64,000 nucleotides of DNA from JAGOUB01 sp964648045 (GTDB lineage Bacteria; Patescibacteriota; Gracilibacteria; Peribacterales; Peribacteraceae): assembly GCA_964648045.1 (NCBI GenBank), contig CAZYNU010000003.1, positions 6,916 to 70,915 on the forward strand, in the 5' to 3' direction. The position numbers and the translations under genes are program-made. Positions 17,601-26,016 of the stretch are shown piece after piece (within the stretch, counting starts at the first letter, position 1; the number at the start of each line of letters is the position of its first letter). The notes under the pieces are model-generated. The model had not been told where the DNA came from, did not search any database, and saw only the letters and a list, made by a program, of their open reading frames with translations.

Positions 17601-18422
17601 TTAGGCCAGCACCGAGACGGCCTCCTTGTATCCCTCCGGCGTGCCGGTATCGAGGCGCTTCCCCTCAAATTCGTAGCCGTAGATGGCGAGCCCCTTGGGC
17701 AGCTGGTGGATGAGAGCGTCGATCAGGCGAATCTCACCGCCATGACCGCTGCTCACGTGCGGCAACACATCGAAGACCGAACGGGGCACCAGGTACTTGC
17801 CCACGATACCCAGCGTGGAGGGGGCTTCTTCGGGCTTAGGCTTCTCCACCAGCGCCTTCACGCGCTTTAAGCGACCGGCACCGGCATCCACGTCCACAAT
17901 GCCGTAGCGCGACACGGATTCACGCGGGACATTTTGAAGACAGAGCATGGCCTTTTCGCTGCCATCTGCGGGTAAACCTTCATAGGCCTCGACCAACTGC
18001 TGCAAGCCGTTTCGTTCGCCAGCCACCAGGTCGTCGCCAAAGAGAATGGCCACCTGGTCGGAGTCGACCCAACCCGCCGCCTGCAAAATGGCATGGCCGT
18101 CACCAAGCATCTCGTTTTGATACACAACGTGGAAACGCACCTCGTCGTACGCATGCAACTCGCGCAGAGCGCTCTCTTTGCCGCGGCGAGCCAACTCGGC
18201 CTCCAGCGCCGGATCTTGGTAGAAGTATTGCGGAATCGCCTCCTTGCCATGACTGATAACGAAGCAGATATCGGTAATACCGACACTCAGACATTCATCG
18301 ACCAGCAAAGCGATGATCGGACGGTTACCGATGGGCAGCAGCTCCTTGGGCACCACTTTGGTCCACGGAAGGAAGCGCGTGCCGAGACCGGCAACAGGGA
18401 GAACGGCTTGGGTGATTGGCAT
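17601..18422 (-). CDS. galU: UTP--glucose-1-phosphate uridylyltransferase
   Basis: 273 aa. Makes UDP-glucose from UTP and glucose-1-phosphate for envelope polysaccharides. The nucleotidyltransferase signature VLPVAGLGTRFLPWTKVVPKELLPI opens the protein, VAILFGDDLV is the metal-binding aspartate region near 130, and ALVEKPKPEEAPSTLGIVGKYLV the sugar-binding region near 190. Length and order match GalU. TTAGCGT-type sequence lies 9 nt before ATG 18422. Separated by 52 nt from the SEC-C gene on the same strand, so the two may share regulation although each has its own -10-like box. Confidence 0.95.
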   Translation of the reverse strand: MPITQAVLPVAGLGTRFLPWTKVVPKELLPIGNRPIIALLVDECLSVGITDICFVISHGKEAIPQYFYQDPALEAELARRGKESALRELHAYDEVRFHVVYQNEMLGDGHAILQAAGWVDSDQVAILFGDDLVAGERNGLQQLVEAYEGLPADGSEKAMLCLQNVPRESVSRYGIVDVDAGAGRLKRVKALVEKPKPEEAPSTLGIVGKYLVPRSVFDVLPHVSSGHGGEIRLIDALIHQLPKGLAIYGYEFEGKRLDTGTPEGYKEAVSVLA

Positions 18423-18531
18423 AGTCCACCGACGCTAACGGGTGATGCGCAGTCGGGCAATCAATGATCGAGAATTATTGGTTTAGCGCTATTTTTCTGC
18501 ATGGACGACAGACAGACCGGACATGGTAGTT

Positions 18532-18559
18532 TTGACTTTCCGTTGGTTTTGCCTATAAT
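18532..18559 (+). promoter_or_regulatory. Consensus-like promoter of the 87-aa gene
   Basis: TTGACT (18532-18537), 16-nt spacer, TATAAT (18554-18559). The start codon is at 18587, giving a leader of about 20 nt that is C-rich (CCCGCACCCCAACACCC) and has no Shine-Dalgarno. Confidence 0.75.
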
Positions 18560-18586
18560 GGTGGGAAACCCGCACCCCAACACCCA

Positions 18587-18849
18587 TGCCCGCCACCGCC
18601 TCTTCCACGCTCGTCGACGCTCCGATCATTAAGCTGCTTGATGCCGTGTATTTCATCTCCATGAAACTTGCCGAACCATCGTTTGAGCGCGGCGAGAAGC
18701 AGCAGTTGAAAGATGCGATCGCCACCGTGGAAGCGAACGCGAAGAAATTTGAGAAGAAGCTCAAGGCGTATCTTGGCGCACTGGACGAAGAGACGATCGT
18801 CGACGAAATGCTCCAGCAAGCAGCGGCCGCCAAGAAACTCGCCCGCTGA
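18587..18849 (+). CDS. Small helical protein, 87 aa
   Basis: No recognised family. Mostly amphipathic helix: LVDAPIIKLLDAVYFISMKLAEP, then a charged stretch (ERGEKQQLKDAIATVEANAKKFEKKLKAYL) and a C-terminal DEEMLQQ-type helix ending AAAAKKLAR. No signal peptide or membrane segment, so cytoplasmic. The -35/-10 upstream is the closest to consensus of any core-type gene here, suggesting strong expression. It converges with the hsp20 gene with only 1 nt between the stops, and no hairpin separates them. Confidence 0.7.
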
Positions 18850-18850
18850 T

Positions 18851-19318
18851 TTAGGCGTCGCCCACCCGCACGATTTTGATGCGCTGCTCTTCGCGCTCGC
18901 GCGGCACGAGAATTTTGAGGATGGACTCTTTGTTGAAGGTGGCCTTCACGCGGCGTTGATCAATGGGACCGGGCAGCGTCACACGGCGCTCAAATGGACC
19001 CCAGAAACATTCCTGCACCAGATACTGACCGGCAGGGGCGTCGTCTGGCTGGCGACGCTCGCCGCGAATGATGAGAACGTTCTCATTCACTTCAATATCG
19101 ATGTCGGCCATCCGCACGCCGGCGATGGGCGCCTTGATGATGTAGTACCCCTCCTGCTCGTGAATATCGACAGCCACTTGACCAACAGCCCGGGGTTCCG
19201 GCGTACGTTCCGCCGCCGGTTCAAAGACCAACTCCGGCTCGGGCACCTGCGCTCCCCGCCCCTGCGCAGCAGGGATGGAGGAGAAGATGCCATGGAACGG
19301 AAAGGTTTGGCGCCCCAT
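18851..19318 (-). CDS. Small heat-shock protein (Hsp20/alpha-crystallin)
   Basis: 155 aa ATP-independent holdase chaperone. The alpha-crystallin domain spans about residues 45-140: VAVDIHEQEGYYIIKAPIAGVRMADIDIEVNENVLIIRGER, then FERRVTLPGPIDQRRVKATFNKESILKILVPR, with the family's A-x-x-x-n-G-v-L positions replaced by ATFNKESILKILVP. The N-terminal 40 residues are Pro/Glu-rich, and the C-terminal IxI tail is weak (IKIVRV). ATG 19318 follows TACTCT with 8 nt between. No CIRCE or other heat-shock operator was seen upstream. Confidence 0.93.
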   Translation of the reverse strand: MGRQTFPFHGIFSSIPAAQGRGAQVPEPELVFEPAAERTPEPRAVGQVAVDIHEQEGYYIIKAPIAGVRMADIDIEVNENVLIIRGERRQPDDAPAGQYLVQECFWGPFERRVTLPGPIDQRRVKATFNKESILKILVPREREEQRIKIVRVGDA

Positions 19319-19448
19319 GGTTCATCAGAGTACAGATGCCGCGTCTGCAAGCGCAAATGATGAGCAGTGGCAAAAGCGCGCCGCTATGGGCTCATCGCTT
19401 TTGCATCAACGTCGTGACACTCGCCCGCAGTCGCCCTAGTCTGAGGTC

Positions 19449-20261
19449 ATGACCGCGATCCAATCGCTTCTCTTAGGCATCCTGCAAGGAATGACCGAAT
19501 TTCTGCCGATTAGCAGTGACGGCCATCTGACCATCTTGGAATCACTCCTGCAAACCACGCTGACCGGACGCAACATGCTCGGCTTCATGGTGGTCTTGCA
19601 CGCCGGCAGCCTGCTGGCGCTACTGGCCTGCTACGGATCTACCTGGCTGACGCTTGTACGCTCGCTGCTACCCGGCGGCGCACCGCGTGACCGACGCTTG
19701 TTGATGGTACTGGCAGTGGCGACGGTACCGGGGGTGATGGCCGGATTGCTACTTGAAGAAGTGCTTGCCACGATGTTCCGCGGACCCATCTGGCTGGGTG
19801 CATTCTTCCTACTTACGGCGACATTGCTCGTGGTGGGTGAGCGCGAGGCGCGCGACCCGGCACGTGAGCTGCAGGATCCTGCGCGCCTGAGTCTCGGCCA
19901 GGCACTGCTTATCGGCATCGCTCAGGCCGCGGCGCTTCTCCCATCGCTCTCACGCTCCGGCTCGACGGTCAGCGTCGGTCGCCTGGTCGGCCTCAGTCGC
20001 CGCGCGGCGCTGGACTTTTCATTCTTGATGGCAGCGCCAATTTTGGGCGGTGCGGTACTGCTGGTGGCACTGCATGCCTGGCGTGGAAACGTCACATTGC
20101 CACCACTATCGCTCACGGTCCTCGGCTTTGGCGCCTCGCTCGTCACTAGCGTCGCATGCGTCGCCTGGCTGCGCCGATTAGTTGGAGGCACTCCCCTTTC
20201 GGTCTTCAGTTGGTATTTGGTCCCGCTGGGCTTGGCTTGCATTGCCTGGGGAATTTTCTGA
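19449..20261 (+). CDS. uppP: Undecaprenyl-diphosphatase (BacA family)
   Basis: 270 aa integral membrane enzyme that recycles the undecaprenyl carrier for cell-wall synthesis. The two family signatures are present: LLLGILQGMTEFLPISSDGHL at the N-terminus (E, S residues of the active site) and LLPSLSRSGSTVSVGRLVGLSR near residue 170 (RSGxT). About eight hydrophobic segments. ATG 19449 lies 6 nt after TAGTCT (19437-19442), the leaderless arrangement. A stand-alone gene between hsp20 and a small XRE regulator. Confidence 0.95.
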   Translation: MTAIQSLLLGILQGMTEFLPISSDGHLTILESLLQTTLTGRNMLGFMVVLHAGSLLALLACYGSTWLTLVRSLLPGGAPRDRRLLMVLAVATVPGVMAGLLLEEVLATMFRGPIWLGAFFLLTATLLVVGEREARDPARELQDPARLSLGQALLIGIAQAAALLPSLSRSGSTVSVGRLVGLSRRAALDFSFLMAAPILGGAVLLVALHAWRGNVTLPPLSLTVLGFGASLVTSVACVAWLRRLVGGTPLSVFSWYLVPLGLACIAWGIF

Positions 20262-20368
20262 GCCAAAAGGCGTTTCCCGCGCATGCCGACACCAGCACCC
20301 TTGCAGCGCGGGCCCAGGTCAGTACAATGCGCGGGCCTGGCACAATGCCAGTCCCACCCCACCTCTCA

Positions 20369-20596
20369 ATGGAATCGACCGTCTCCCTCCGCAACCACAT
20401 CCGCCGCCTCCGGTTTGAGCGGCACATGACGCAGGAGGAACTGGCTCTTCGCTCGGGCGTGAGCCGCCAGACCATCATGAGCATCGAGCGCGGCCAGACG
20501 AATCCGTCGGCCCTTCTCGCCCTCAAGATCGCCGCCGTCTTCAAGGTGCCGGTGACCGATGTGTTCTACATGGAGGGTGAGCTGGCTCCTGTCTGA
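20369..20596 (+). CDS. XRE-family transcriptional regulator, 75 aa
   Basis: Single helix-turn-helix domain: LRNHIRRLRFERHMTQEELALRSGVSRQTIMSIERGQTNPSALLALKIAAVFKVPVTDVFY. This is the compact YozG/XRE type with the Q-E-E-L...S-R-Q-T-I...E-R-G core and a short C-terminal tail, likely a DNA-binding dimer. The frame is open back to 20156 inside uppP, but the domain starts at ATG 20369, with a C-rich leader (CCCACCCCACCTCTC) and TACAAT further upstream. Targets cannot be deduced. Confidence 0.9.
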   Translation: MESTVSLRNHIRRLRFERHMTQEELALRSGVSRQTIMSIERGQTNPSALLALKIAAVFKVPVTDVFYMEGELAPV

Positions 20597-20666
20597 TTTG
20601 AGCTGAAGGAGTTAGGAAGTTTTTCTGTGTGAGAAAACTTTTCTGAGGCTGCTGCCTGTTTGGGAA

Positions 20667-20757
20667 GCCACCTTTTGCAGCGCGCAAGGTGGCGCCAAAA
20701 CGCTGGCGCGCACGCCCACTCCGTTGCCAAAGACCCGACCGAGCGCCGGGGGCGATG
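20667..20757 (-). repeat. Dispersed intergenic hairpin repeat, copy B
   Basis: Same elements as copy A without the 100-nt insertion: GCCACCTTTTGC...GCAAGGTGGC, GCGCCA-AAACGC-TGGCGC, then GCCAAAGACCCGACCGAGCGC and CGGGGGCGATGTTC. It fills the space between the XRE gene and the 3' end of recJ. Confidence 0.78.
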
Positions 20758-20792
20758 TTCAAAGTGACGACGTTACTCTTGATGGCAGAGAA

Positions 20793-22418
20793 TTATTCTG
20801 CGACGCGGGCGTCTTCTAAAAACAGCTGCGCGGTCTCGCGTCCGTTCCAGGTGTCGATGCCGATGCGGCCGACTAGATCCAGACGCTGATCAGCGTGCGT
20901 AGCCAAGTGACCAAGACCGAACCCGATCAACTTTGCCCCTCCAATACGAGCCTGCAGGTGGCGGGCGTTTTCGCCTACGCCTCGGGCTCCGTCGAGCGTC
21001 ACGCCCCGCAGGATCACACGCGGTTCTTGGTTGCCGGCACCGAAGGGCTGGAACACGCTCAGACCACTGATCAGCGCAGGGCGCAGACTATTCAGGGGAA
21101 TCTCACCATCAACCTCGAGCGTAGGCACCAGGTCATCGACGGATACAGAGGCGGCAATATCGGCACTCAGACGCTCCACCAAGGCCTCACGGTTCCTGAT
21201 GGAAAACGTGCAGCCAGCCGCCTGGGCATGACCACCGAAGCGATCGAGCAGGTCGGAGCACCGCGTCAGGCCCTCAGCCAGGTGGTAGCCGCCGGCCGAA
21301 CGCAGCGAGCCGGTACAAACACCATCGCACTCACTCACGACGAGGCTCGGCCGTCCGAAGCGCTCGCTCAACTTGGCCGCCACCAATCCAAGCACGCCAG
21401 GATGCAGATCGGGATGAGATACGAAGAGCACTGGCGGTACAACAGCCTGCGCGAGAATCTTTTCCACGGCGCCGTCGACGGCAAGTTTGGTCTGCCGCTG
21501 GCGGTCGGCGTTCAGTTCTTCAAGGCGAGCAAGAGCGGGGCCGCCATCAAGCAGAGCTGCCAAGGCGATACCGGGATCGGCCAGGCGACCGGCAGCATTA
21601 ATACGCGGCGCCAGGCGGAAGGCAACATCGGTGGCGGTCAGACCGGCTTTTTCGGCACGCAGGGCGTCGCGCATCTCGGCCAGCGGCCCAACCTGCAGAC
21701 GCTCGAGCGCGGCTAGTCCTAGGGCCACTAGCGTGCGATTACGCCCTAAGAGCGGCACCACATCGGCCACGGTACCGAGCATGCCGAGCGCCAGATCGGC
21801 ATCGGCCTCGGGGCCATTCACCGGTGCCAACACTCGGCCCAGCATGTGCGCCAGGCCGGCGGCCGAGGGCCAGGGGTCTTTCAACGAGGCCGTCATTGGA
21901 TGGACGAGCGCCGTCGCATGAGGCAGCTCGGCCGGCGGATGGTGGTGATCGACGATGATTACATCGATCCCCTTCTTTTGCAGTGTGTCTACGGCCTCGG
22001 CCGCGGTCACACCGGTGTCGACCGTAATAACCACGTCGGCGTACTCCCCCACTTCGGCGGCCAGGGCCGGCGTCAGACCGTAGCCGTCGCGCACGCGGTG
22101 CGGCAGACGCACGGCTGGATTGGCGCCCAAACGGCGCAAAGCCCGCACCAACAAGGCCGTCGACGTGACCCCATCGCAATCGTAGTCACCCACAATGACG
22201 ATTCGCTGGCCTGTAGCGACGGCCATCTGCAACCGATCGACTGCCAAACGCAAATCCGGATAGTCGGAAAAACTTGGCAAGTCGTCAACCGTAGTCGACA
22301 TTGTGGTGTGTAAACCGCGTTGTCGCCAGAGCGTCGCCAACCCCTCCCGACCGGAGAGATCAGGCACTTGATCAGGCAGGCGCCAGCGGCGGCCGGTGAG
22401 CGAAAGCGAAACGGCGAT
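20793..22418 (-). CDS. recJ: Single-stranded-DNA-specific exonuclease RecJ, probable ATC start
   Basis: 541 aa from the proposed ATC; 5'-3' ssDNA exonuclease of recombination and repair. DHH phosphoesterase motifs are visible: IVGDYDCDGVTST, VVITVDTGVTA, IIVDHHHPP; the DHHA1 region (ADRQRQTKLAVDGAVEKIL...LFVSHPDLHPGVLGLVAAKLSERFGRPSLV) and the C-terminal OB-like region follow. The first canonical start is GTG 22367, but conserved N-terminal RRWRLPDQ lies upstream of it and no in-frame ATG, GTG or TTG precedes it. ATC at 22418 sits exactly 6 nt after GACAGT, itself 17 nt from TTGAGT, so a leaderless AUC start is the simplest reading. Confidence 0.9.
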   Translation of the reverse strand: MAVSLSLTGRRWRLPDQVPDLSGREGLATLWRQRGLHTTMSTTVDDLPSFSDYPDLRLAVDRLQMAVATGQRIVIVGDYDCDGVTSTALLVRALRRLGANPAVRLPHRVRDGYGLTPALAAEVGEYADVVITVDTGVTAAEAVDTLQKKGIDVIIVDHHHPPAELPHATALVHPMTASLKDPWPSAAGLAHMLGRVLAPVNGPEADADLALGMLGTVADVVPLLGRNRTLVALGLAALERLQVGPLAEMRDALRAEKAGLTATDVAFRLAPRINAAGRLADPGIALAALLDGGPALARLEELNADRQRQTKLAVDGAVEKILAQAVVPPVLFVSHPDLHPGVLGLVAAKLSERFGRPSLVVSECDGVCTGSLRSAGGYHLAEGLTRCSDLLDRFGGHAQAAGCTFSIRNREALVERLSADIAASVSVDDLVPTLEVDGEIPLNSLRPALISGLSVFQPFGAGNQEPRVILRGVTLDGARGVGENARHLQARIGGAKLIGFGLGHLATHADQRLDLVGRIGIDTWNGRETAQLFLEDARVAE

Positions 22419-22453
22419 GCGCGCACTGTCGCACCGCCGGGCACAGGACTCAA
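22419..22453 (-). promoter_or_regulatory. Promoter immediately upstream of recJ
   Basis: Minus strand: TTGAGT (22453-22448), 17-nt spacer ending TGC (an extended -10), GACAGT (22430-22425), then GCGCGC and ATC. Places transcription start on the first base of the proposed start codon. Confidence 0.6.
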
Positions 22454-22460
22454 GACGGAA

Positions 22461-23018
22461 TCAGGCGATCTCGGCGGCGGTCACCTTGCGCAGCGTCCAG
22501 GCGGCGGCAATGCCACCAAGACCCACGAGAACCCAGGTGCCAGCACCGGAGCGAGGCAGTGGGTGCCACGGAGCCGGGGGCTCCACCCACGTGGAAGGAC
22601 GGGGAGCTTGGACGGTGCGAGTGGGACGGTCGACGCGACCCTGCAGATCGGCAACGGTGGCCGAGAGGTCATCGACGCTGGCAATCAGATCGTCGAGGGA
22701 GTTATGCAAGGCAGAATCACCCGAGGCAACATCGTGAGGCGGATCGACGACCACGTAGCCGGGCTGACCAGAGCCAGAGACAACCGACGGGAAGACGGGG
22801 CCGCCAACGGTTGTGGTGTAGGTGCCGTTTTGCTGCTGACGACGCTCGGCAAGCAGCGCATTTTGCGCGGCGACGCGGTCTTGGGCATGTCGAGCAGTGG
22901 GCGGCGGCAAGCCGTAGTCATCCACATAGATGTACTGATCCGGAGGCACATAGGCCGCGGCCGTCATCGGCAGGAGCATCGCCACGGAGGCCAGCATCAG
23001 CTTGAGTGTGTGTGTCAT
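22461..23018 (-). CDS. Secreted or surface protein with C-terminal membrane anchor, 185 aa
   Basis: Signal peptide MTHTLKLMLASVAMLLPMTAAA, then YVPPDQYIYVDDYGLPPP, a Gln/Arg-rich helix, a Pro/Gly stretch, a short coiled coil (LHNSLDDLIASVDDLSATVADLQGRV) and a C-terminal hydrophobic segment GAGTWVLVGLGGIAAAWTL followed by RK, like a sortase-independent anchor. No recognised domain. ATG 23018 has TACAAT nine nt upstream. It precedes recJ by 42 nt, but recJ has its own promoter-like box in that gap. Confidence 0.75.
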   Translation of the reverse strand: MTHTLKLMLASVAMLLPMTAAAYVPPDQYIYVDDYGLPPPTARHAQDRVAAQNALLAERRQQQNGTYTTTVGGPVFPSVVSGSGQPGYVVVDPPHDVASGDSALHNSLDDLIASVDDLSATVADLQGRVDRPTRTVQAPRPSTWVEPPAPWHPLPRSGAGTWVLVGLGGIAAAWTLRKVTAAEIA

Positions 23019-23046
23019 ATTGCTTCTATTGTACAGGAAAATTGAC

Positions 23047-24093
23047 TTAGGGGCAAACGGCGGTGTCTCCAAAGAGGCAGCGGTAAACGGCGTCGTAGTC
23101 GTTAATCCCCACCTTCGTGTTGGTAATCCGAATGAGCGGATCTGTCTCGCCGGTATCTAGGCGACCATTGAGATTTTTGTCTTCACCAAGTTCGAGAATT
23201 TGATCATTGCCCACGCGCACCACGCAGAGACCGTCGCACAGGCCGTCGCGGTCACTGTCACGGTTGCGAGGATCGGACTCACCAGGATCGAGTTTGCCGT
23301 TCAGATTCTTGTCTTCGATACCGTCGATCAGCCCGTCGCTGTCGGTATCGCGAATGAGGGGCTGCGTACCGCCACGCACCTCAAGACCGTCCGGGATACC
23401 ATCACCATCACTATCGGGATTGAGCGGATCGGTGCCCAAGCCATTCTCGGCCTTCGTATTGAGAAGATCACCGTCTTCATCGAGACCGATGGGCAGGGGC
23501 GCCTCAGTCATGATGAAACAGAGCGCGCCAGCTACGAACGTATCAAGCTGATGGCGAATGCCGTTTTGGCGGTTCTGCGCTTCTTCTTGGAAGGAATCAT
23601 TGACGGCCTGAAGATCGTAAATGGAGCGGCGGGCAATGGAAGAGGAGGCTGCCTGGCGCTGCGCTTGGCGCTCCTTATCCGAAAGGAACATCAATCCCGG
23701 AAACCCCTGGCGGCTATCAACGACGGCCGGAGCATCATTTTCGGGTAGGCAGTACCCCCAATAACGCACGTCGGAACCGCGAGCACCAAGTAACACCTCG
23801 CGATTGATGCCGGCCACACCGCCCAAATCGAGGGGAATATGGAAGATCACATTAGTATCCGCTGGAACGGTGGCGCCCGTCGCCACTTTGGCTGCATCGA
23901 TCACAACCCAAGGGATCTCGCGCTGCTTCTGGGGCAGAAGGAGCGCGAGGGCAATCTCGCCGCGCCCGGTGGGACTATCTACGGCAGCCGTCGGCCAGAA
24001 CGTGGACGCACCCACGAACGCGGCCACCGGCAGGAGAGCCAGGAGAAACGCCTTAGTGGCGGCGGAGACGGTGTCGGGGAGGCTCGAAGCCAT
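23047..24093 (-). CDS. Surface protein with thrombospondin type 3-like calcium repeats
   Basis: 348 aa. An N-terminal hydrophobic anchor (AFLLALLPVAAFVGASTFW) is followed by an unassigned beta-rich domain and, from about residue 225, calcium-binding repeats of the TSP3/EF-loop type: LDEDGDLLNTKAE, NPDSDGDGIPDGLEVRGG, RDTDSDGLIDGIEDKNLNGK, RDSDRDGLCDGL. Such DxDxDGxxD loops rigidify extracellular stalks in calcium. ATG 24093 lies exactly 6 nt after TATACT, a textbook leaderless start. Divergent from dnaJ with 58 nt between the starts, so the two promoters lie back to back. Confidence 0.85.
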   Translation of the reverse strand: MASSLPDTVSAATKAFLLALLPVAAFVGASTFWPTAAVDSPTGRGEIALALLLPQKQREIPWVVIDAAKVATGATVPADTNVIFHIPLDLGGVAGINREVLLGARGSDVRYWGYCLPENDAPAVVDSRQGFPGLMFLSDKERQAQRQAASSSIARRSIYDLQAVNDSFQEEAQNRQNGIRHQLDTFVAGALCFIMTEAPLPIGLDEDGDLLNTKAENGLGTDPLNPDSDGDGIPDGLEVRGGTQPLIRDTDSDGLIDGIEDKNLNGKLDPGESDPRNRDSDRDGLCDGLCVVRVGNDQILELGEDKNLNGRLDTGETDPLIRITNTKVGINDYDAVYRCLFGDTAVCP

Positions 24094-24151
24094 CGGGCCA
24101 GTATACCACGTTTCTCTCTCGCTGCGAAGCCCTCTGCGCTACAATCCCCGC
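24094..24151. promoter_or_regulatory. Back-to-back leaderless promoters of the TSP3 gene and dnaJ
   Basis: Minus strand: TATACT (24105-24100) plus 6 nt then ATG. Plus strand: TACAAT (24140-24145) plus CCCCGC then ATC. Both give a start site on the first base of the codon. Confidence 0.65.
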
Positions 24152-25219
24152 ATCGCCAACGACTTCTACAACATCCTCGGCGTCGGCAAATCCGCCTCAG
24201 CGGACGAGATTAAGCAGGCTTACCGGAAGCTGAGCAAAGAATGGCACCCCGATAAGCACAAGGGTGACCCGGCGGCGGAGGCCAAATTTAAGGAGATCAA
24301 CCAAGCCTACGAGACCCTGGGCGACGCCACGAAGCGCGCTCAGTACGACCGCTTCGGCGCCGCCGGACCGGGTATGGGAGGCGGCTTCGGCGGGGGAGGG
24401 TTCGATTTCTCGGGCTTCCAGAATGGCGACATGGGTGATCTTGGCGACTTGTTCTCCAACTTCTTCGGCGGCAGCCGCGGTGGAGCCCAAAGCAAAGGAG
24501 CCGACCACGAGGTGGCCGTCACGATCGATTTGGCCGAAGCCGTGAGCGGCGCCAAGCGGACGATTCGCGTGCAACGCCAAGCGGAATGCGAGACCTGCGG
24601 CGGCAACGGTGCGGCCAAGGGATCCGCGGTGATCACCTGCAACCAATGCGGCGGCACTGGCCAAGTGACGCGCATCGCGCAGTCGTTCTTTGGTCAGATC
24701 CAACAGCGCGGAATCTGTCCCCAGTGCCATGGCTCGGGCAAAGTGCCGGAAAAGCCCTGCGCCACCTGCAACGGCCAAGGTCGCACAAGCAAGCGCGACG
24801 ACATCACGGTGGAGATTCCTGCCGGCATTGCCGACGGCCAAAGCCTGCGCGTGCGCGGCAAGGGTGACCATGGCCTACCCGGCCAGCCGACCGGTGATCT
24901 CTTTGTACATATCAGCGTGCGCCCCGACGATCGCTTCCGCCGCGACGGTGACGACATTCATGGCGCCACAGCCGTAAGCGCCATCGACGCCACGCTCGGG
25001 GCCGAGATCGACATCGAGACGGTGCACGGACCCGTGACGGTATCGGTGCCGGCCGGTACGCAGCCAGGCACGATCATGCGCGTGAAGGGCAAAGGCATGC
25101 CGGTACTCAACACCTCCCGCCATGGCGATCACTACCTGCGCATCGACGTGATCATTCCGAAAAAACTCAGCCGCGAAGAGAAGAAATTGGCCGAGGAGTG
25201 GCGCAAGCTTCAACGCTGA
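24152..25219 (+). CDS. dnaJ: Chaperone DnaJ, probable ATC start
   Basis: 355 aa Hsp40 co-chaperone that stimulates DnaK. J domain NDFYNILGVGKSASADEIKQAYRKLSKEWHPDKHKGD (HPD present), Gly/Phe-rich region (GPGMGGGFGGGGFDFSGF), four CxxCxGxG zinc repeats (CETCGGNG, CNQCGGTG, CPQCHGSG, CATCNGQG) and two C-terminal beta domains. No ATG, GTG or TTG exists between the upstream TACAAT box and the J domain; the codon exactly 6 nt after the box is ATC, giving (M)ANDFYNILGV, which aligns well with normal DnaJ starts. A longer frame reading back to 23804 is antisense to the TSP3 gene and not credible. Stop context is TGATCA. Confidence 0.93.
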   Translation: MANDFYNILGVGKSASADEIKQAYRKLSKEWHPDKHKGDPAAEAKFKEINQAYETLGDATKRAQYDRFGAAGPGMGGGFGGGGFDFSGFQNGDMGDLGDLFSNFFGGSRGGAQSKGADHEVAVTIDLAEAVSGAKRTIRVQRQAECETCGGNGAAKGSAVITCNQCGGTGQVTRIAQSFFGQIQQRGICPQCHGSGKVPEKPCATCNGQGRTSKRDDITVEIPAGIADGQSLRVRGKGDHGLPGQPTGDLFVHISVRPDDRFRRDGDDIHGATAVSAIDATLGAEIDIETVHGPVTVSVPAGTQPGTIMRVKGKGMPVLNTSRHGDHYLRIDVIIPKKLSREEKKLAEEWRKLQR

Positions 25220-25357
25220 TCAAGGGCGAAGAAGTGTAGGGCAGAACAATCGATGGAGCCCTTCTTCCAGCCGTTTTTTCGTGATCATGTCTGCCTTGAA
25301 CAGGCGCCCATTGAACATGAACAGGGAGCGCGACCACCGATCGTGACGAGTACCCGC

Positions 25358-25912
25358 TCAGATGTCGAGATTCTCAAGGCCATCATCCGCGGCAATGACA
25401 GGCGAGAGCTCTTCGCCACTCTTCAATTTGGCCTCCTTTTCGGACTTCAACTTCAGCACGATCTGACGGTAGTCGCCCTGACCAATACTCTCGGTGGTTA
25501 AATCTTGCAGGGCAGGGGACTCGGCGACGTGGAGGTGCACGATGCGTCGGAAATAGGGACTCATCGGCGAGAGGGCGACGCGATTGCCCGTACGACGGAC
25601 GAAGTCGGCCTTCTGGTCGGCAATCTTGCGGACTTTCTCCTCTTGCTGGCGGCGGTAACCGTCAACATCGAGGATAATGAAAGGATTTGCTTCGCCTTTT
25701 TCCTTGGCGCGGACAATCGCCTTGGCCAGATGCTGGAGTGAGTTAAGTGTCTCGCCGTGCCAACCAATCAAGCGGCTGGGATCTGGCGCGACGATGTCGA
25801 TGCGCGTGGCATTCGTCTTCTGTTCGAAGCTGACACTCAGGCTGTCGAACGCGAGACCCGCCTGCGAGAGCAGGTTTTTCAGCACATCTTCGACGAGGGC
25901 GGCTTGCACCAT
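25358..25912 (-). CDS. jag: RNA-binding protein Jag/KhpB (KH-R3H)
   Basis: 184 aa. KH domain with the degenerate GxxG loop in DPSRLIGWHGETLNSLQHLAKAIV and R3H domain with conserved R-x-x-x-H features: GNRVALSPMSPYFRRIVHLHVAE. An N-terminal Jag-N-like helix (ALVEDVLKNLLSQAGL) is short. Jag/KhpB partners KhpA in RNA binding and cell-elongation control. In many genomes it follows rnpA-yidC; here yidC is 25 kb away. ATG 25912 lies 9 nt after TATCAT. A much longer frame continues upstream through the HU region out of phase and is not real. Confidence 0.92.
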   Translation of the reverse strand: MVQAALVEDVLKNLLSQAGLAFDSLSVSFEQKTNATRIDIVAPDPSRLIGWHGETLNSLQHLAKAIVRAKEKGEANPFIILDVDGYRRQQEEKVRKIADQKADFVRRTGNRVALSPMSPYFRRIVHLHVAESPALQDLTTESIGQGDYRQIVLKLKSEKEAKLKSGEELSPVIAADDGLENLDI

Positions 25913-25964
25913 AGCCCCGGCATGATAGTGGCTCGCGGGCACGCCGCCAATGCCACCAAAAGAA

Positions 25965-25990
25965 AGAGCCCCCGAGTGATGGGGGGCTCT
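25965..25990 (-). terminator. Terminator downstream of the HU gene
   Basis: Stem AGAGCCCCC/GGGGGGCTCT with a 7-nt loop, followed on the minus strand by TTTCTTTT. It separates HU from jag. Confidence 0.85.
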
Positions 25991-26016
25991 ATTCGATTCA
26001 AAAGGGGAAGACGTGC

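Noticed and set aside
20793..22367. recJ starting at GTG 22367
   Set aside because: This would remove conserved RRWRLPDQ; the upstream ATC with promoter fits better, though the GTG cannot be fully excluded.
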